A stretch of 64,000 nt of DNA from Compostibacter hankyongensis (GCF_039541075.1 NZ_BAABFN010000001.1:1178001-1242000); one strand, 5' to 3'; shown: positions 1 through 9,567, numbered from the stretch's first letter. Numbers and translations: made by a program. The notes: generated by a model from the sequence alone, not told the origin.

Positions 1-2
1 TT

Positions 3-41
3 CGTTACCATTTTAGAAATAATTAAAATGCAAACGATTGC
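3..41. promoter_or_regulatory. Putative LacI-type operator region upstream of the first susC
   Basis: The 171 bases before the first susC hold no gene. Positions 30-41 read GCAAACGATTGC, a near-palindrome with the GCAA..TTGC arms and central CG typical of LacI-family operators. Positions 3-9 read CGTTACC, the reverse complement of the GGTAACG half-site seen at the other two susC loci (21023 and 45914). The stretch from 42 to 171 is AT-rich with no clear -33/-7 pair on the plus strand. Operator function is inferred from shape and recurrence. Confidence 0.4.
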
Positions 42-171
42 TTTTAGAAAAGTAATTTATAATTTCGATTTAGCAAAGATAAAATAATCTCCTGGCAGCG
101 GATGGAGCATATCTGCGCAGACCGGTGTGAAAACACGGGAAGTTCTTTTTTTGATTTAAAAACACCTATTG

Positions 172-3100
172 ATGAAGTACTATCTTTTGAAGTGCAGGGC
201 GCTGCTATGCCTGCCCCTGTGGTTTACGCTGCAGGCGCAGGCCCAGCAGCTGCAGATCAGCGGCAAAGTAACCGATCAGACCACGGGGGCAGCCCTGCCC
301 GGCGTGTCGGTGAGCGTAAAGGGAGGAACTACCGGCACCGTTACCGATGCCACCGGCAACTTCAGATTGCCGGCATCCGGCACTAAAGATTCCCTGGTAT
401 TTACCTATATCGGCTATACCGCCAAAACCGTGGCCCTCAACGGTCGCACCACTTTGTCGGTGGCCCTTTCGGGTAATCAGAAAGCCCTCAACGAAGTAGT
501 AGTGGTCGGCTATGGCACCCAGCAGCGGAAAGATGTCACCGGCTCCATCTCTTCGGTGGACTCCCGCTCCATCCGCGAAGTGCCGGTCACCAATGCCCAG
601 CAGGCCCTGCAGGGCCGCACTGCCGGAGTGGATGTGGTGACCTCCACCCGCCGGCCCGGGTCGGAACCGCAGGTCCGCATCCGGGGAAACCGCTCCTTTT
701 CTGCCGGGAACGGACCCCTCTATATCGTGGACGGCATACCCTTCTCCGGCAGCATCAACGATATCAACCCCGCCAATATCGCCTCCATGGATGTGCTGAA
801 AGATGCTTCCGCCACCGCCATCTATGGCTCGCGCGGGGCCAACGGGGTCATCCTCATCACCACCAAACGGGGCAAGGAAGGCAGGCCCGTCGTTTCCTAT
901 GACGGCTACTACGGTGTGGTGCGTCCCCTCGGTTATATCGATGTCATGAACGGTCCCGAATTCGCCGGGATGCGCAGGGAAGCCAACCGTCCGCCGAATG
1001 GCAGCTATGACGATAAAAATCCCGAAGCCTCGGACGGTAAGATTTTCAGCAAATCCGAACTGGAAAATATCAAGAACGGCGTTTCCACCGACTGGCAGCG
1101 GCTGTTACTGAGTCCGGGTTACCAGACCAGCCATGAGCTGGGCGTATCCGGCGGTACCGAAAAGACGAAATATGCCATCGCCGGCAGTTATTTCCGGGAC
1201 CAGGGTATCCAGCAGGTACAGAACTATGAGCGTTATAACCTCCAGGTGAACATCGACCAGCAGCTGGGCAAAAGGGTACAGGTCGGCATCTCCTCGCTGA
1301 GCACACTCAGCTACCGCAACGGCGAAGGATACAACGGCCTGGGCAATGCCATGCGCAGTAATCCGCTTGGGAAACCTTATGATGACGAGGGAAAGCTGAT
1401 CCTCTATCCCGTGGATGACAACCAGATGCCCAACCCCCTGGCAGATTATGTAGACGGTGCCCGGATAGAACGGCGGCGGCGGATGCGCGCTTTCAACAGC
1501 CTCTATGGGGAAGTGACCATACTGGACGGGCTGAAATACAGGCTGAATTTCGGATCGGACATCTACCAGGACAACCTGGGTAATTTCAGGGGGAAAGAGA
1601 CGACCGACCTGCTGATCGGCGGCGGCGACGCTACGGCCTACCAGTCCAACGAATACCAGTATGCCTATACCGTGGAAAATCTGCTGACCTATAAAAAGAT
1701 CTTTGCGCAGAAACACAATCTCGACGTGACCGGTCTCTATAGCATACAGCGGCAGCACAACGAGCAATCCCGTACCGATGTAAAAGGGATATCGGTGGAA
1801 GACCAGGGATATTTCAACTTTGGGGACGCCTCCCAGGTAACAGGCAAGTCGAGCAGACTCGAGCAATGGACCATCCTATCGTTCATGGGCCGGGTGAATT
1901 ACGGTTTTGACGACCGTTATCTCGCCACCTTTACCTTGCGTGCCGACGGCTCCTCCCGCTTTGCCCCGGGACATCAGTGGGGATATTTCCCCTCCGTGGC
2001 GCTGGGCTGGAACCTGTCGCGCGAGAATTTTCTGAAAGATTCCCGCGTCGTGGACAACCTGAAGCTGCGCGCCAGCTACGGGCAAACCGGTAACACGGGC
2101 ATTGAGCCCTACCAGACCCAGGGCGCCCTGTATCGGGTGGGCTACCTCCTGGGAAATAACGGCGTCGTCGGCTACCGGCCGGACCTGATCCGGAACCCCG
2201 ACCTCACCTGGGAAACCACGGCTTCCATCAACGCAGGACTCGATTTCGGCTTTTTCGACGAGCGGATATCCGGATCGCTGGATGTGTACCGGCAGAAAAC
2301 CACCGATCTGCTGATGGAGCGGCAGCTGCCCTATACCAGCGGATTTAAAAGCGTGCTCGAAAACGTGGGCGCCACCCAGAACCAGGGTATAGAGCTGGGC
2401 ATCTCCAGCGATAATATCCGGAATGATCACGACGGCTTCAGCTGGTCCACCGACCTGAACGTTACCCTCAACCGCGAGAAGATACTGAAGCTCTACGGCG
2501 GCGAGGAGGATGACATCGGCAATGGCTGGTTCATCGGCCGGCCTCTCAATGTATTCTACGATTATGAGAAGATCGGCATCTGGCAGGAGGATGAAAAAGA
2601 CGAAGCGGCCAAGTACAGTCAGAACCCGGGAGAGATCAGGGTCAAAGACCAGAACAATGACGGCAAGATTGACGACGAGGACCGGGTGATCCTCGGGAGC
2701 CGGCAGCCGGATTGGACCGCGGGTATGACCAACCGTTTCAGCTATAAGGGCATTGACCTGTCCATCGTGATGTTTGCCCGGGTAGGCGATATGATCTCCA
2801 GCGATTATTACACCTCGCTGACCACGCTCTTCGGCCGTTACAACAACCTGAATGTCGATTACTGGACGCCCGATAATCCCACCAACGCCTTTCCGCGTCC
2901 CAACCAGAACCAGGAAAGTCCGCTGTACAACAGCACCCTGAAATACTTTGACGGCTCTTTCTTCAAGATACGGAACATCACGCTGGGGTATAATTTCCCG
3001 GAAGAAATGGTCCAGCGCTGGAAGATGCAGTCGCTGAGGGCTTACCTGAGCGTGCAGCAACCCCTGATCCTCGCCCCATACCGGCAGAAATATCACGGCA

Positions 3101-3198
3101 TTGATCCGGAAGGGATCGATTCCGGCAACAAGGGTACGCTGCCCATCGACGTCCCTGCCACCTATATGGTGAATTTCGGGGTAAATGTCCGCTTCTGA
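172..3198 (+). CDS. SusC/RagA family TonB-linked outer membrane protein
   Basis: Outer-membrane TonB-dependent channel that imports oligosaccharides or other oligomers with the SusD partner encoded 31 bases downstream. The start is taken at ATG 172 rather than TTG 169; it gives a signal peptide ending ..LQAQAQQ. A carboxypeptidase-D-like regulatory domain follows (about residues 27-110, GKVTDQTTGAALPGV), then the TonB-box-like LNEVVVVGYGTQ, a plug domain with NPANIASMDVLKDASATAIY and ANGVILITTKRGK, and a beta-barrel to the C-terminal VNFGVNVRF, which ends in an aromatic residue as barrels do. Length (1008 aa) is normal. Substrate cannot be read from sequence; the neighbouring DUF6807 gene suggests a sugar-related locus. 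Confidence 0.95.
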   Translation: MKYYLLKCRALLCLPLWFTLQAQAQQLQISGKVTDQTTGAALPGVSVSVKGGTTGTVTDATGNFRLPASGTKDSLVFTYIGYTAKTVALNGRTTLSVALSGNQKALNEVVVVGYGTQQRKDVTGSISSVDSRSIREVPVTNAQQALQGRTAGVDVVTSTRRPGSEPQVRIRGNRSFSAGNGPLYIVDGIPFSGSINDINPANIASMDVLKDASATAIYGSRGANGVILITTKRGKEGRPVVSYDGYYGVVRPLGYIDVMNGPEFAGMRREANRPPNGSYDDKNPEASDGKIFSKSELENIKNGVSTDWQRLLLSPGYQTSHELGVSGGTEKTKYAIAGSYFRDQGIQQVQNYERYNLQVNIDQQLGKRVQVGISSLSTLSYRNGEGYNGLGNAMRSNPLGKPYDDEGKLILYPVDDNQMPNPLADYVDGARIERRRRMRAFNSLYGEVTILDGLKYRLNFGSDIYQDNLGNFRGKETTDLLIGGGDATAYQSNEYQYAYTVENLLTYKKIFAQKHNLDVTGLYSIQRQHNEQSRTDVKGISVEDQGYFNFGDASQVTGKSSRLEQWTILSFMGRVNYGFDDRYLATFTLRADGSSRFAPGHQWGYFPSVALGWNLSRENFLKDSRVVDNLKLRASYGQTGNTGIEPYQTQGALYRVGYLLGNNGVVGYRPDLIRNPDLTWETTASINAGLDFGFFDERISGSLDVYRQKTTDLLMERQLPYTSGFKSVLENVGATQNQGIELGISSDNIRNDHDGFSWSTDLNVTLNREKILKLYGGEEDDIGNGWFIGRPLNVFYDYEKIGIWQEDEKDEAAKYSQNPGEIRVKDQNNDGKIDDEDRVILGSRQPDWTAGMTNRFSYKGIDLSIVMFARVGDMISSDYYTSLTTLFGRYNNLNVDYWTPDNPTNAFPRPNQNQESPLYNSTLKYFDGSFFKIRNITLGYNFPEEMVQRWKMQSLRAYLSVQQPLILAPYRQKYHGIDPEGIDSGNKGTLPIDVPATYMVNFGVNVRF

Positions 3199-3229
3199 TG
3201 ATTTAGAAAACCTGCTAAAAATTACGATT

Positions 3230-4900
3230 ATGAAACGACTATATTGGATGCTTTTGCTGGGCGTCGTTGCCCTGCCCTCCTGTAACAACCTGCTGGACGA
3301 AGAGGTAGTGAGCGGTGTAACGGATGATTTTTACAATACGAAGGCCGGCTTTGAATCGGCCGTCAATGCGGCCTATGTGGGCATGCGTTCCTTCTACAGC
3401 TCGGAGCGGGGAATGACCCTGACCGTCTTCGGCACCGATACCTATACCAACGGATCGGATGGCGGCTTTAAATATGTCAATCAGTATACGGCGCAGCTGG
3501 ATGCGCGCTATGCGCATGTGAACGAGGTATGGAACGATTTCTATGTGGCCATCAATACCTGCAACGCGGTGGTGGACCGGGCGGATACCATTCCGGACCT
3601 GGATGAACAGACCAAAAATGAACGGGTGGCGGAAGCCCGTTTTCTGCGCGCTCACTATTATTTCATCCTCGTGCAGCTTTTCGGCCCGGTGCCCCTGAAG
3701 GTACATGAGAATACCAAGATCGAGACGGAGGCTACCCGCGCCCCGGTGAAAGAAGTATACCAGAGCATTGTCGGCGATCTGCAGTATGCGGTGAAAAATC
3801 TTCCGGAGAGCCAGCCCGAGGTTGGCAGGGCTGCCCGGCCGGCTGCCGAGCAGCTGCTGGCCCGCGTCTATCTTACCCGCGCTTCCTCGGCTGCAGCGGA
3901 GGCGGACGACTATGCCCATGCCGCCGAATATGCCGGCCATGTTATCCACAACTATGATTTCCAGCTGCTCGATGATGTGGGGAAGGTGTTTGAACAGGGA
4001 AATGAGCATAATGCGGAATCGGTCTGGACCGTGCAGTATACCACTGATCCCCTGTACAACAACGACGAGGGCGTTCGTAACGACAATACCAGCGAGAACT
4101 ATGCCTCCCGTTTCTTCCTCATGCAGTACGATGTGCTGCCGGGCATGCTCCGCGACCTGAAGAACGGCACGCCCTGGAAGCGGTTTACCCCCACACCTTT
4201 TCTGCTGGATACCTTGTACAGGGACCGGGTGAATGACGACCGTTATGATAAATGGTTTACCTCCGTATGGTATGCCAATAACGCCGGCTCCATCCCCCAG
4301 GATCCGGCTACGCACCAGCCGAAATTCAAAGTGGGAGACACGGCCATCTGGCTGCCGGGGCATGAGGTCAGCGACGCCTTTATTGCCTCCAAGCCCTACC
4401 TGGTGGTGCCGCCGCGCAACTACACCCAAAAGCTGTATCCTTCGCTGAACAAGTTCGACGATGCCCTGCGCGCCGACAACCAGGCTTCCGGCGTCCGGCC
4501 TTTTATCGCCTTCCGGCTGGCCGAAGATTATCTCATCGCCGCCGAAGCGCTGATGAAGACGGGCAAAACCGCCGAAGCGGTACGGTACATCAATACGCTC
4601 CGCGAAAGAGCGGCAAAGCCGGGCGCTACTCCCGCCGAGACCGGGGAACATAAAAAAGCGATGGATATTACGGCAGCTCAGCTGAATATGGATTTTATCC
4701 TCGATGAACGGGGGCGGGAGCTGATCGGGGAACAATTCCGCTGGTTCGACCTGGTGCGTACCCATCAGCTGCTGACCCGCGTGAGGGCTTATAATCCCGA
4801 CGGCGGCCCCAATATAAAAGACTTTCATGTGCTGCGGCCCATTCCGCAGGATCAGATCGACCGTACCACCAACGAGTTTCCGCAAAACGAAGGTTATTGA
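3230..4900 (+). CDS. SusD/RagB family nutrient-binding outer membrane lipoprotein
   Basis: Surface lipoprotein that closes over the SusC channel and binds the substrate. The start is set at ATG 3230, because it places the signal peptide and lipobox (LPSC, Cys at about residue 18) at the N-terminus; an upstream in-frame extension would bury them. The chain has the usual SusD hallmarks: an N-terminal TPR-like helical part with AEARFLRAHYYFILVQLFG, and a C-terminal region with FRLAEDYLIAAEALMKTGK, LDERGRELIGEQFRWFDLVRT and the closing LRPIPQDQID..NEGY. Length 556 aa is typical. It is translated directly after its SusC partner. Confidence 0.95.
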   Translation: MKRLYWMLLLGVVALPSCNNLLDEEVVSGVTDDFYNTKAGFESAVNAAYVGMRSFYSSERGMTLTVFGTDTYTNGSDGGFKYVNQYTAQLDARYAHVNEVWNDFYVAINTCNAVVDRADTIPDLDEQTKNERVAEARFLRAHYYFILVQLFGPVPLKVHENTKIETEATRAPVKEVYQSIVGDLQYAVKNLPESQPEVGRAARPAAEQLLARVYLTRASSAAAEADDYAHAAEYAGHVIHNYDFQLLDDVGKVFEQGNEHNAESVWTVQYTTDPLYNNDEGVRNDNTSENYASRFFLMQYDVLPGMLRDLKNGTPWKRFTPTPFLLDTLYRDRVNDDRYDKWFTSVWYANNAGSIPQDPATHQPKFKVGDTAIWLPGHEVSDAFIASKPYLVVPPRNYTQKLYPSLNKFDDALRADNQASGVRPFIAFRLAEDYLIAAEALMKTGKTAEAVRYINTLRERAAKPGATPAETGEHKKAMDITAAQLNMDFILDERGRELIGEQFRWFDLVRTHQLLTRVRAYNPDGGPNIKDFHVLRPIPQDQIDRTTNEFPQNEGY

Positions 4901-4948
4901 TATTGCTAAAGTTATGTGTTAACTTCATGGCTGCTTTAAAACTACTCC

Positions 4949-5989
4949 ATGCGAAAACTCAAGTCTTTTCTCCTGGCCGGCGCCGGGCTCTGCTCCGGTA
5001 CCCTCGCTGTTGGCCAGCATGTGCAGCTGGTTTCCCATCCGGATGCCCATAAAGTGGATGTGCTGGTGGGCGGGAAACCTTTTACCACCTACCTCTATCC
5101 CGATACCCTTGAGAAGCCGGTGCTGTATCCGCTGCGGACGGCAGACGGACAGATCGTCACCCGGGGCTTCCCGCTGGACCCGCGCTCCGGCGAGCCTACC
5201 GACCATCCGCATCATCTCGGCATGTGGCTCAACTATGAAAGCGTGAACGGGCTCGACTTCTGGAATAATTCCTATGCCATCCCGGCGGAGAAAAAATCCC
5301 ATTACGGCTGGATCCGCCCCCAGCGCATCCTCGAGGCCCGCAGCGGGAAGAAGGGCGTGCTGAAGGTCACGGCGGAATGGCAGCAGCAGGACAGAACCGT
5401 GCTGCTGAACGAGCAGACCACCTATGTATTTTCCGGCGATGAACACCGGCGCACCATTGACCGTATTACCACCCTTACGGCGGTACGGCCGGTGACCTTT
5501 GCCGATGTAAAGGACGGCATGCTGGGTATCCGCGTCGCCCGCGAGCTGCAGCTTCCCGAAAAAAAGCCCCAGCAGTTTGCCGACAACAGCGGCAACGTCA
5601 CCACCGTGGCTGCGGATAAAGACGATGTGGCCAGCGGCGATTACCTGACCAGCGAGGGAAAAACCGGCGACGACGCCTGGGCTACGCGCGGGCGCTGGTG
5701 TATGCTGTTTGGTAAAAAGGGGGGCGAAACGGTGAGCATCGTCATCTTCGATCATCCCGGCAATCCCGGCTATCCCACCTACTGGCACGCCCGCGGGTAT
5801 GGTCTCTTCGCGGCCAACCCGCTCGGACAAAAGGTATTCAGCAAAGGAAAAGAAGCCCTGAACCTGCAGCTGCAGCCGGGGCAGTCCGTAACTTTCCGGT
5901 ACCGGGTGCTGATCACCGACGGGGATGCGCCGCCCACGGCCGCGCAGCTGAATAAAATGGCCGACGTCTTTGCCAAAGCATCCGATTAG
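4949..5989 (+). CDS. Secreted DUF6807 (PmoA-like) family protein
   Basis: A 346-residue exported protein with signal peptide MRKLKSFLLAGAGLCSGTLA. The segment TDHPHHLGMWLNYESVNG followed by DFWN is the signature of the DUF6807 family, often annotated 'PmoA family' although it is unrelated in function to methane monooxygenase. Members are frequent in Bacteroidota and Planctomycetes sugar-utilisation loci. The histidine-rich HPHH motif suggests a metal or catalytic site, but no activity is established to my knowledge. It lies 48 bases after susD on the same strand and is probably the last gene of this small locus. Confidence 0.8.
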   Translation: MRKLKSFLLAGAGLCSGTLAVGQHVQLVSHPDAHKVDVLVGGKPFTTYLYPDTLEKPVLYPLRTADGQIVTRGFPLDPRSGEPTDHPHHLGMWLNYESVNGLDFWNNSYAIPAEKKSHYGWIRPQRILEARSGKKGVLKVTAEWQQQDRTVLLNEQTTYVFSGDEHRRTIDRITTLTAVRPVTFADVKDGMLGIRVARELQLPEKKPQQFADNSGNVTTVAADKDDVASGDYLTSEGKTGDDAWATRGRWCMLFGKKGGETVSIVIFDHPGNPGYPTYWHARGYGLFAANPLGQKVFSKGKEALNLQLQPGQSVTFRYRVLITDGDAPPTAAQLNKMADVFAKASD

Positions 5990-5991
5990 CA

Positions 5992-6023
5992 TTGGGTTTA
6001 TCCAACCGCTTGCCGTATCTTTG
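5992..6023 (+). promoter_or_regulatory. Bacteroidota-type promoter for atpG
   Basis: A -33 TTG at 5992-5994 and a perfect -7 TATCTTTG at 6016-6023 (TAnnTTTG), separated by 21 bases, fit the sigma-ABfr consensus. Transcription would start near 6030, giving a leader of about 58 bases before the atpG ATG. The TTG begins three bases after the stop of the preceding gene. Confidence 0.7.
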
Positions 6024-6087
6024 CGCGAAATTTCCGGATACGGGGATTGTTTTATCCGTAAGTAGTTAATTATTAAGTACATAATAT

Positions 6088-6981
6088 ATGCCCGGCCAGC
6101 TAAAAGAAGTACGTAACCGCATCAGTTCCGTTCGCTCCACCCAGCAGATCACCAAGGCGATGAAGATGGTGAGCGCCGCGAAGTTCCGCCGTGCGCAGGA
6201 CGCTATCCTGCAAATGCGGCCCTACGCGGAAAAGCTGCAGGAGATGCTGCAGAACATCGTCAGCAACAGCGACGGGGATGTGGATCTGCGCCTGGCCCAG
6301 GAGCGCCCGGTGGAGAAAGTGCTGCTGATCGTGGTCACCTCCGACCGCGGACTGTGCGGGGGCTACAATGCCAATCTTATCAAGCTGGCCAAACAGACGA
6401 TCCGGGAACGCTATGCCGCGCAGTTCGAAAAGGGAAATGTGACCCTTATGCCGGTCGGGAAAAGGGGAGCCGATCATTTTGCCAAAAACGGATTTAAGCT
6501 GGACACCCGCTTCCGGGATCTGCTTATCGATCTCTCTTTCGAAAGGGTACAGCAGGCTGCCGCCGCCGCCATGGAAGGATTTATAGCGCAGCAGTACGAT
6601 GTGGTGGAGATCATCTACAGCCGCTTTGTGAATGCTGCTGTCCAGCACTATGAAGTAGAGCGTTTTCTGCCTATTCCCCGCATCCAGCCGGAGCCCGAAG
6701 CCGGTAAGAAAGCGCTGAAGGCCGCTTTTATCTTTGAGCCGGACGAAGCTTCGCTGATCCGGGAGCTGATGCCGCGGATCCTGAATACCCAGCTGTTCAA
6801 AGCCACGCTGGATGCATGGGCATCCGAAAACGGGGCCCGCATGACTGCCATGGACAAGGCCAGCGAAAATGCGGATGAGCTGCTCCGTTCCCTCCGTATT
6901 TCCTATAACCGTGCCCGCCAGGCCGCGATCACTACCGAGCTGACGGAAATCGTCAGCGGTGCCGCCGCCCTGGCCGGATAA
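6088..6981 (+). CDS. atpG: F1F0 ATP synthase subunit gamma
   Basis: Rotating central-shaft subunit of the F1 sector that couples proton flow to ATP synthesis at the cytoplasmic face. The N-terminal coiled-coil signature (LKEVRNRISSVRSTQQITKA, then MKMVSAAKFRRAQ) and the C-terminal AMDKASENADELLRSL..NRARQAAITTELTEIV..A are diagnostic. Length 297 aa is normal. In most Bacteroidota atpG follows atpA directly. Here it stands alone between a polysaccharide locus and scpB, with its own promoter (5992-6023) and its own hairpin terminator (7021-7062). The rest of the atp genes are not in the window. Confidence 0.97.
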   Translation: MPGQLKEVRNRISSVRSTQQITKAMKMVSAAKFRRAQDAILQMRPYAEKLQEMLQNIVSNSDGDVDLRLAQERPVEKVLLIVVTSDRGLCGGYNANLIKLAKQTIRERYAAQFEKGNVTLMPVGKRGADHFAKNGFKLDTRFRDLLIDLSFERVQQAAAAAMEGFIAQQYDVVEIIYSRFVNAAVQHYEVERFLPIPRIQPEPEAGKKALKAAFIFEPDEASLIRELMPRILNTQLFKATLDAWASENGARMTAMDKASENADELLRSLRISYNRARQAAITTELTEIVSGAAALAG

Positions 6982-7020
6982 TTCACAAATAATCCACAGC
7001 GGTTGAAATAATTTTTTCAG

Positions 7021-7062
7021 AAAGCGTCAAAGGCTGTATTTTGGCTTTTGACGCTTTTTTTT
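7021..7062 (+). terminator. Rho-independent terminator after atpG
   Basis: The arms AAAGCGTCAAAGGC (7021-7034) and GCTTTTGACGCTTT (7044-7057) pair with one mismatch, and the right arm runs into eight T residues ending at 7062. It lies 39 bases after the atpG stop and separates atpG from scpB. Confidence 0.85.
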
Positions 7063-7146
7063 ACAGGCCCTCTTCCCACCGCCAGACACGGGTCAACGGT
7101 ATGACCTTACAGGGGACGGTAAAAGCCGCAAAGAACGAAAAGAACC

Positions 7147-8226
7147 ATGGAGATCACACAGATTATCCCGCATGTGGAAGCCCTGATATTTGCTTCGGAC
7201 CGGCCGCTGCCGGCGCTGGAGATCGTAGAACTGCTGAACAATGCCCTGGGCTTTCTGGAAGATAAGGCTACGCTGGACCAGGTAGAAGCCGCTGTATCCG
7301 CCATCCGGGAAAAATATGCCTCGGAGTTTTATGCGTTTGATATCCGGCAGAGCGGCGGCGGGTACCAGTTTCTGACCAAACCGGAATATCATAAGGCCGT
7401 AGCCCAGCTCAACGGCGATAAATACCTCAAAAAGCTATCGCCCGCCTCTCTCGAGACCCTCGCGATCATTGCCTACAAGCAACCCGTTTCCAAAGGCGAT
7501 GTGGAAAGCATCCGGGGGGTGAGCGCCGACTATGCCATACAGAAGCTGCTGGAAAAAGAGCTGATCGTTATTGCCGGGCGTAACGAAGAATTGCCGGGCA
7601 AGCCGCTGCTGTACGCCACTTCCCGGTCTTTTATGGATTATTTCGGGCTCAATTCACCTGCCGACCTGCCCCGTATCAAGGAGATATTCTCCCCTGCAGA
7701 TGCTGCGCCCACAGACCTGCGTGCGCCGGAAGCCGGTGCGGAAAACCAGGAAGGGGTGGTGCTCAACGGGGTACACCTTTCCGTATCGGAAGGCGGACGG
7801 CTTACTGCTTTCCCGCAGGAAGCCGAGCCGGAGACTGCCGAGCATACCGGGACGGAAGAAGGGACTGATATTTCGGAAAACGGGTCCGGATCTCCGGAAG
7901 CGGAGCAGCCCGGCGCCGATGATCAGCCCGCGGCGGAAGATGAGGCCGGATTGTTTGCCGGAGAAGCGTCGTTCGCGGCGGAAGCGCAGTCCGAAGAAGA
8001 AGCGCGCCGCGCCGGGGAAGATGAGCCGGCAGGGGAGGAGGATGCGGCGGACGTTACAGCAGAAGATGCAGCTGCCGGAGAAGATGCGGGAGACGCCGAT
8101 ACCGGGGAAGATGGAGAAGATGCGGATGCTGCAGAAGAAGAGGAGGATGAGGAAGACAGGGAAGATGAAGGAGAAGAAGATGATGATGATGGAGCGCCCG
8201 GTACGGATAAGGATAACGCTGCTTAA
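7147..8226 (+). CDS. scpB: Segregation and condensation protein B with long acidic tail
   Basis: Kleisin-associated subunit of the SMC-ScpAB chromosome condensation complex, cytoplasmic. Residues 1 to about 190 carry the two winged-helix domains (HVEALIFASDRPLPALEIVE; LETLAIIAYKQPVSKGDVES, then IRGV; LPGKPLLYATSRSFMDYFGL). From about residue 200 to the end (359) the chain is a low-complexity tail dominated by Glu, Asp, Ala and Gly, ending in runs such as EEEEDEEDREDEGEEDDDD. Classical ScpB proteins are about 180-200 aa, so the tail is an add-on. The reading frame is open throughout with no sign of a frameshift. The start is ATG 7147. Confidence 0.93.
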   Translation: MEITQIIPHVEALIFASDRPLPALEIVELLNNALGFLEDKATLDQVEAAVSAIREKYASEFYAFDIRQSGGGYQFLTKPEYHKAVAQLNGDKYLKKLSPASLETLAIIAYKQPVSKGDVESIRGVSADYAIQKLLEKELIVIAGRNEELPGKPLLYATSRSFMDYFGLNSPADLPRIKEIFSPADAAPTDLRAPEAGAENQEGVVLNGVHLSVSEGGRLTAFPQEAEPETAEHTGTEEGTDISENGSGSPEAEQPGADDQPAAEDEAGLFAGEASFAAEAQSEEEARRAGEDEPAGEEDAADVTAEDAAAGEDAGDADTGEDGEDADAAEEEEDEEDREDEGEEDDDDGAPGTDKDNAA

Positions 8227-8238
8227 TTTTGTGCAAGC

Positions 8239-9567
8239 ATGTGGCTGGATATTTTTATAACCATATTTCTGGTATTGCTGAACGGATTTTTTGTGGCGGC
8301 GGAATTTGCCATCGTAAAGGTCCGCTCTTCCCAGCTGGATACCCGTCCCGGGATTTCCAAGGCGCTGGCCAACACCACAAAGGGCATTCTGCAAAGACTG
8401 GATCATTATCTTGCCGCTACCCAGCTGGGCATTACCCTCGCTTCGCTGGGGCTCGGCTGGATCGGGGAGGATGTGGTAGCTGCGCTGCTGGAACAGCTGT
8501 TTACCGGTCTGCATCTTAACCTCTCCGAGCACCTGGCCCACCAGATCGCCCTCCCGGTGGGTTTTGTGGTGATCACCATGCTGCATATCGTGTTCGGGGA
8601 GCTGGCCCCGAAATCCCTGGCGATCCGGTATGCCACATCCACCTCGCTGCTGATCGCGTTCCCCCTGAAGATATTCAATACGGTCTTCCGTCCCTTTATC
8701 TGGCTGCTGAACGGCATCGCCAATATGGTATTGAAGCTGGCGGGCGTGAAGCCGGCCAAGGAAGGAGAGACCTATTCCGAAGAAGAGCTGAAGCTGATCG
8801 TATCGGAAAGTCACGAAGGCGGAGCCATCGATGAAACGGAGCGGGCGCTGATCCACAATGTATTCGATTTTGATAACCGCCGGGTGAAGGAAATACTTAC
8901 CTACCGGAAGAATATCGTAGCGGTGGACGACCGTCTTTCCCTGCAGGAGGCTGCCGCCCTGATGCTCCGCGAAGATTACTCACGGTATCCTGTATACGAA
9001 GAAAACCTGGATCAGGTTACCGGTATTATCTTTGCCAAGGACGTGCTGCGCGCGCTTTATGAGGTATCTGAGGAGGATGCTGGCAAAAAGACGCTGAAGG
9101 ATTGCGTCCGGAAAGCTTATTTTATCCCCGAGAATAAAAAGATCAAAGACCTGTTGCGCGAATTTCAGCAGCAAAAGCAGCAGATGGCCATCGTGGTGGA
9201 CGAGTTCGGGTCTGTTCTCGGTCTGGTCACCATGGAGGATATCCTGGAAGAGCTGGTGGGTGAGATACAGGATGAATACGACGACGAAAAGCCGATCGTC
9301 GAAAAAGCGGATAAATATACCTTTCTGGTGGATGCGCAGAATGCAATTTCCGATATCAACAAATACCTGCCTTACGATCTGCCGAACAGCGATGAATACG
9401 ACACGCTATCGGGCCTGATCCTGAATATCCACAAAAACTTCCCGCAGAAAAACCAGCGTATCCATGCCGGGGATTATGAGATCACGATCCTGTCCACCGG
9501 TGAAAAGTCGGTCGAAAAAGTGCTGCTGCAGGTGGTTGCCGACCGGCGGGACCCACCGGGGGGGTAA
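8239..9567 (+). CDS. CNNM/CBS-domain membrane protein (hemolysin C/CorC family)
   Basis: Inner-membrane protein of the CorB/CorC-CNNM class, implicated in Mg2+ or Co2+ transport. Order of parts: an N-terminal DUF21/CNNM domain with hydrophobic helices (FITIFLVLLNGFFVAAEFAI; GFVVITMLHIVFGELAPKSL), two CBS motifs (REILTYR-like start near residue 215; VYEENLDQVTGIIFAKDVLR; QMAIVVDEFGSVLGLVTMED) and a C-terminal CorC/HlyC domain (ANKYLPYDLP-like region to the end). It starts 12 bases after the scpB stop, so it is probably cotranscribed. Its final codons and TAA stop merge into a heptamer repeat beginning at 9564. It resembles GldE, but gliding function cannot be assigned. Confidence 0.88.
   Translation: MWLDIFITIFLVLLNGFFVAAEFAIVKVRSSQLDTRPGISKALANTTKGILQRLDHYLAATQLGITLASLGLGWIGEDVVAALLEQLFTGLHLNLSEHLAHQIALPVGFVVITMLHIVFGELAPKSLAIRYATSTSLLIAFPLKIFNTVFRPFIWLLNGIANMVLKLAGVKPAKEGETYSEEELKLIVSESHEGGAIDETERALIHNVFDFDNRRVKEILTYRKNIVAVDDRLSLQEAAALMLREDYSRYPVYEENLDQVTGIIFAKDVLRALYEVSEEDAGKKTLKDCVRKAYFIPENKKIKDLLREFQQQKQQMAIVVDEFGSVLGLVTMEDILEELVGEIQDEYDDEKPIVEKADKYTFLVDAQNAISDINKYLPYDLPNSDEYDTLSGLILNIHKNFPQKNQRIHAGDYEITILSTGEKSVEKVLLQVVADRRDPPGG

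Noticed and set aside
74..81. Minus-strand promoter box TATCTTTG reading off the left end
   Set aside because: No matching -33 TTG was seen and the gene it would serve lies outside the window, so it cannot be supported.
1876..3288. Long open frame on the minus strand opposite the first susC
   Set aside because: A shadow frame caused by the GC-rich codon use of susC; translation has no recognisable domain.
8224..8231. Promoter TAATTTTG between scpB and the CNNM gene
   Set aside because: The box is perfect but overlaps the scpB stop and has no TTG at the proper distance; cotranscription explains the gene better.
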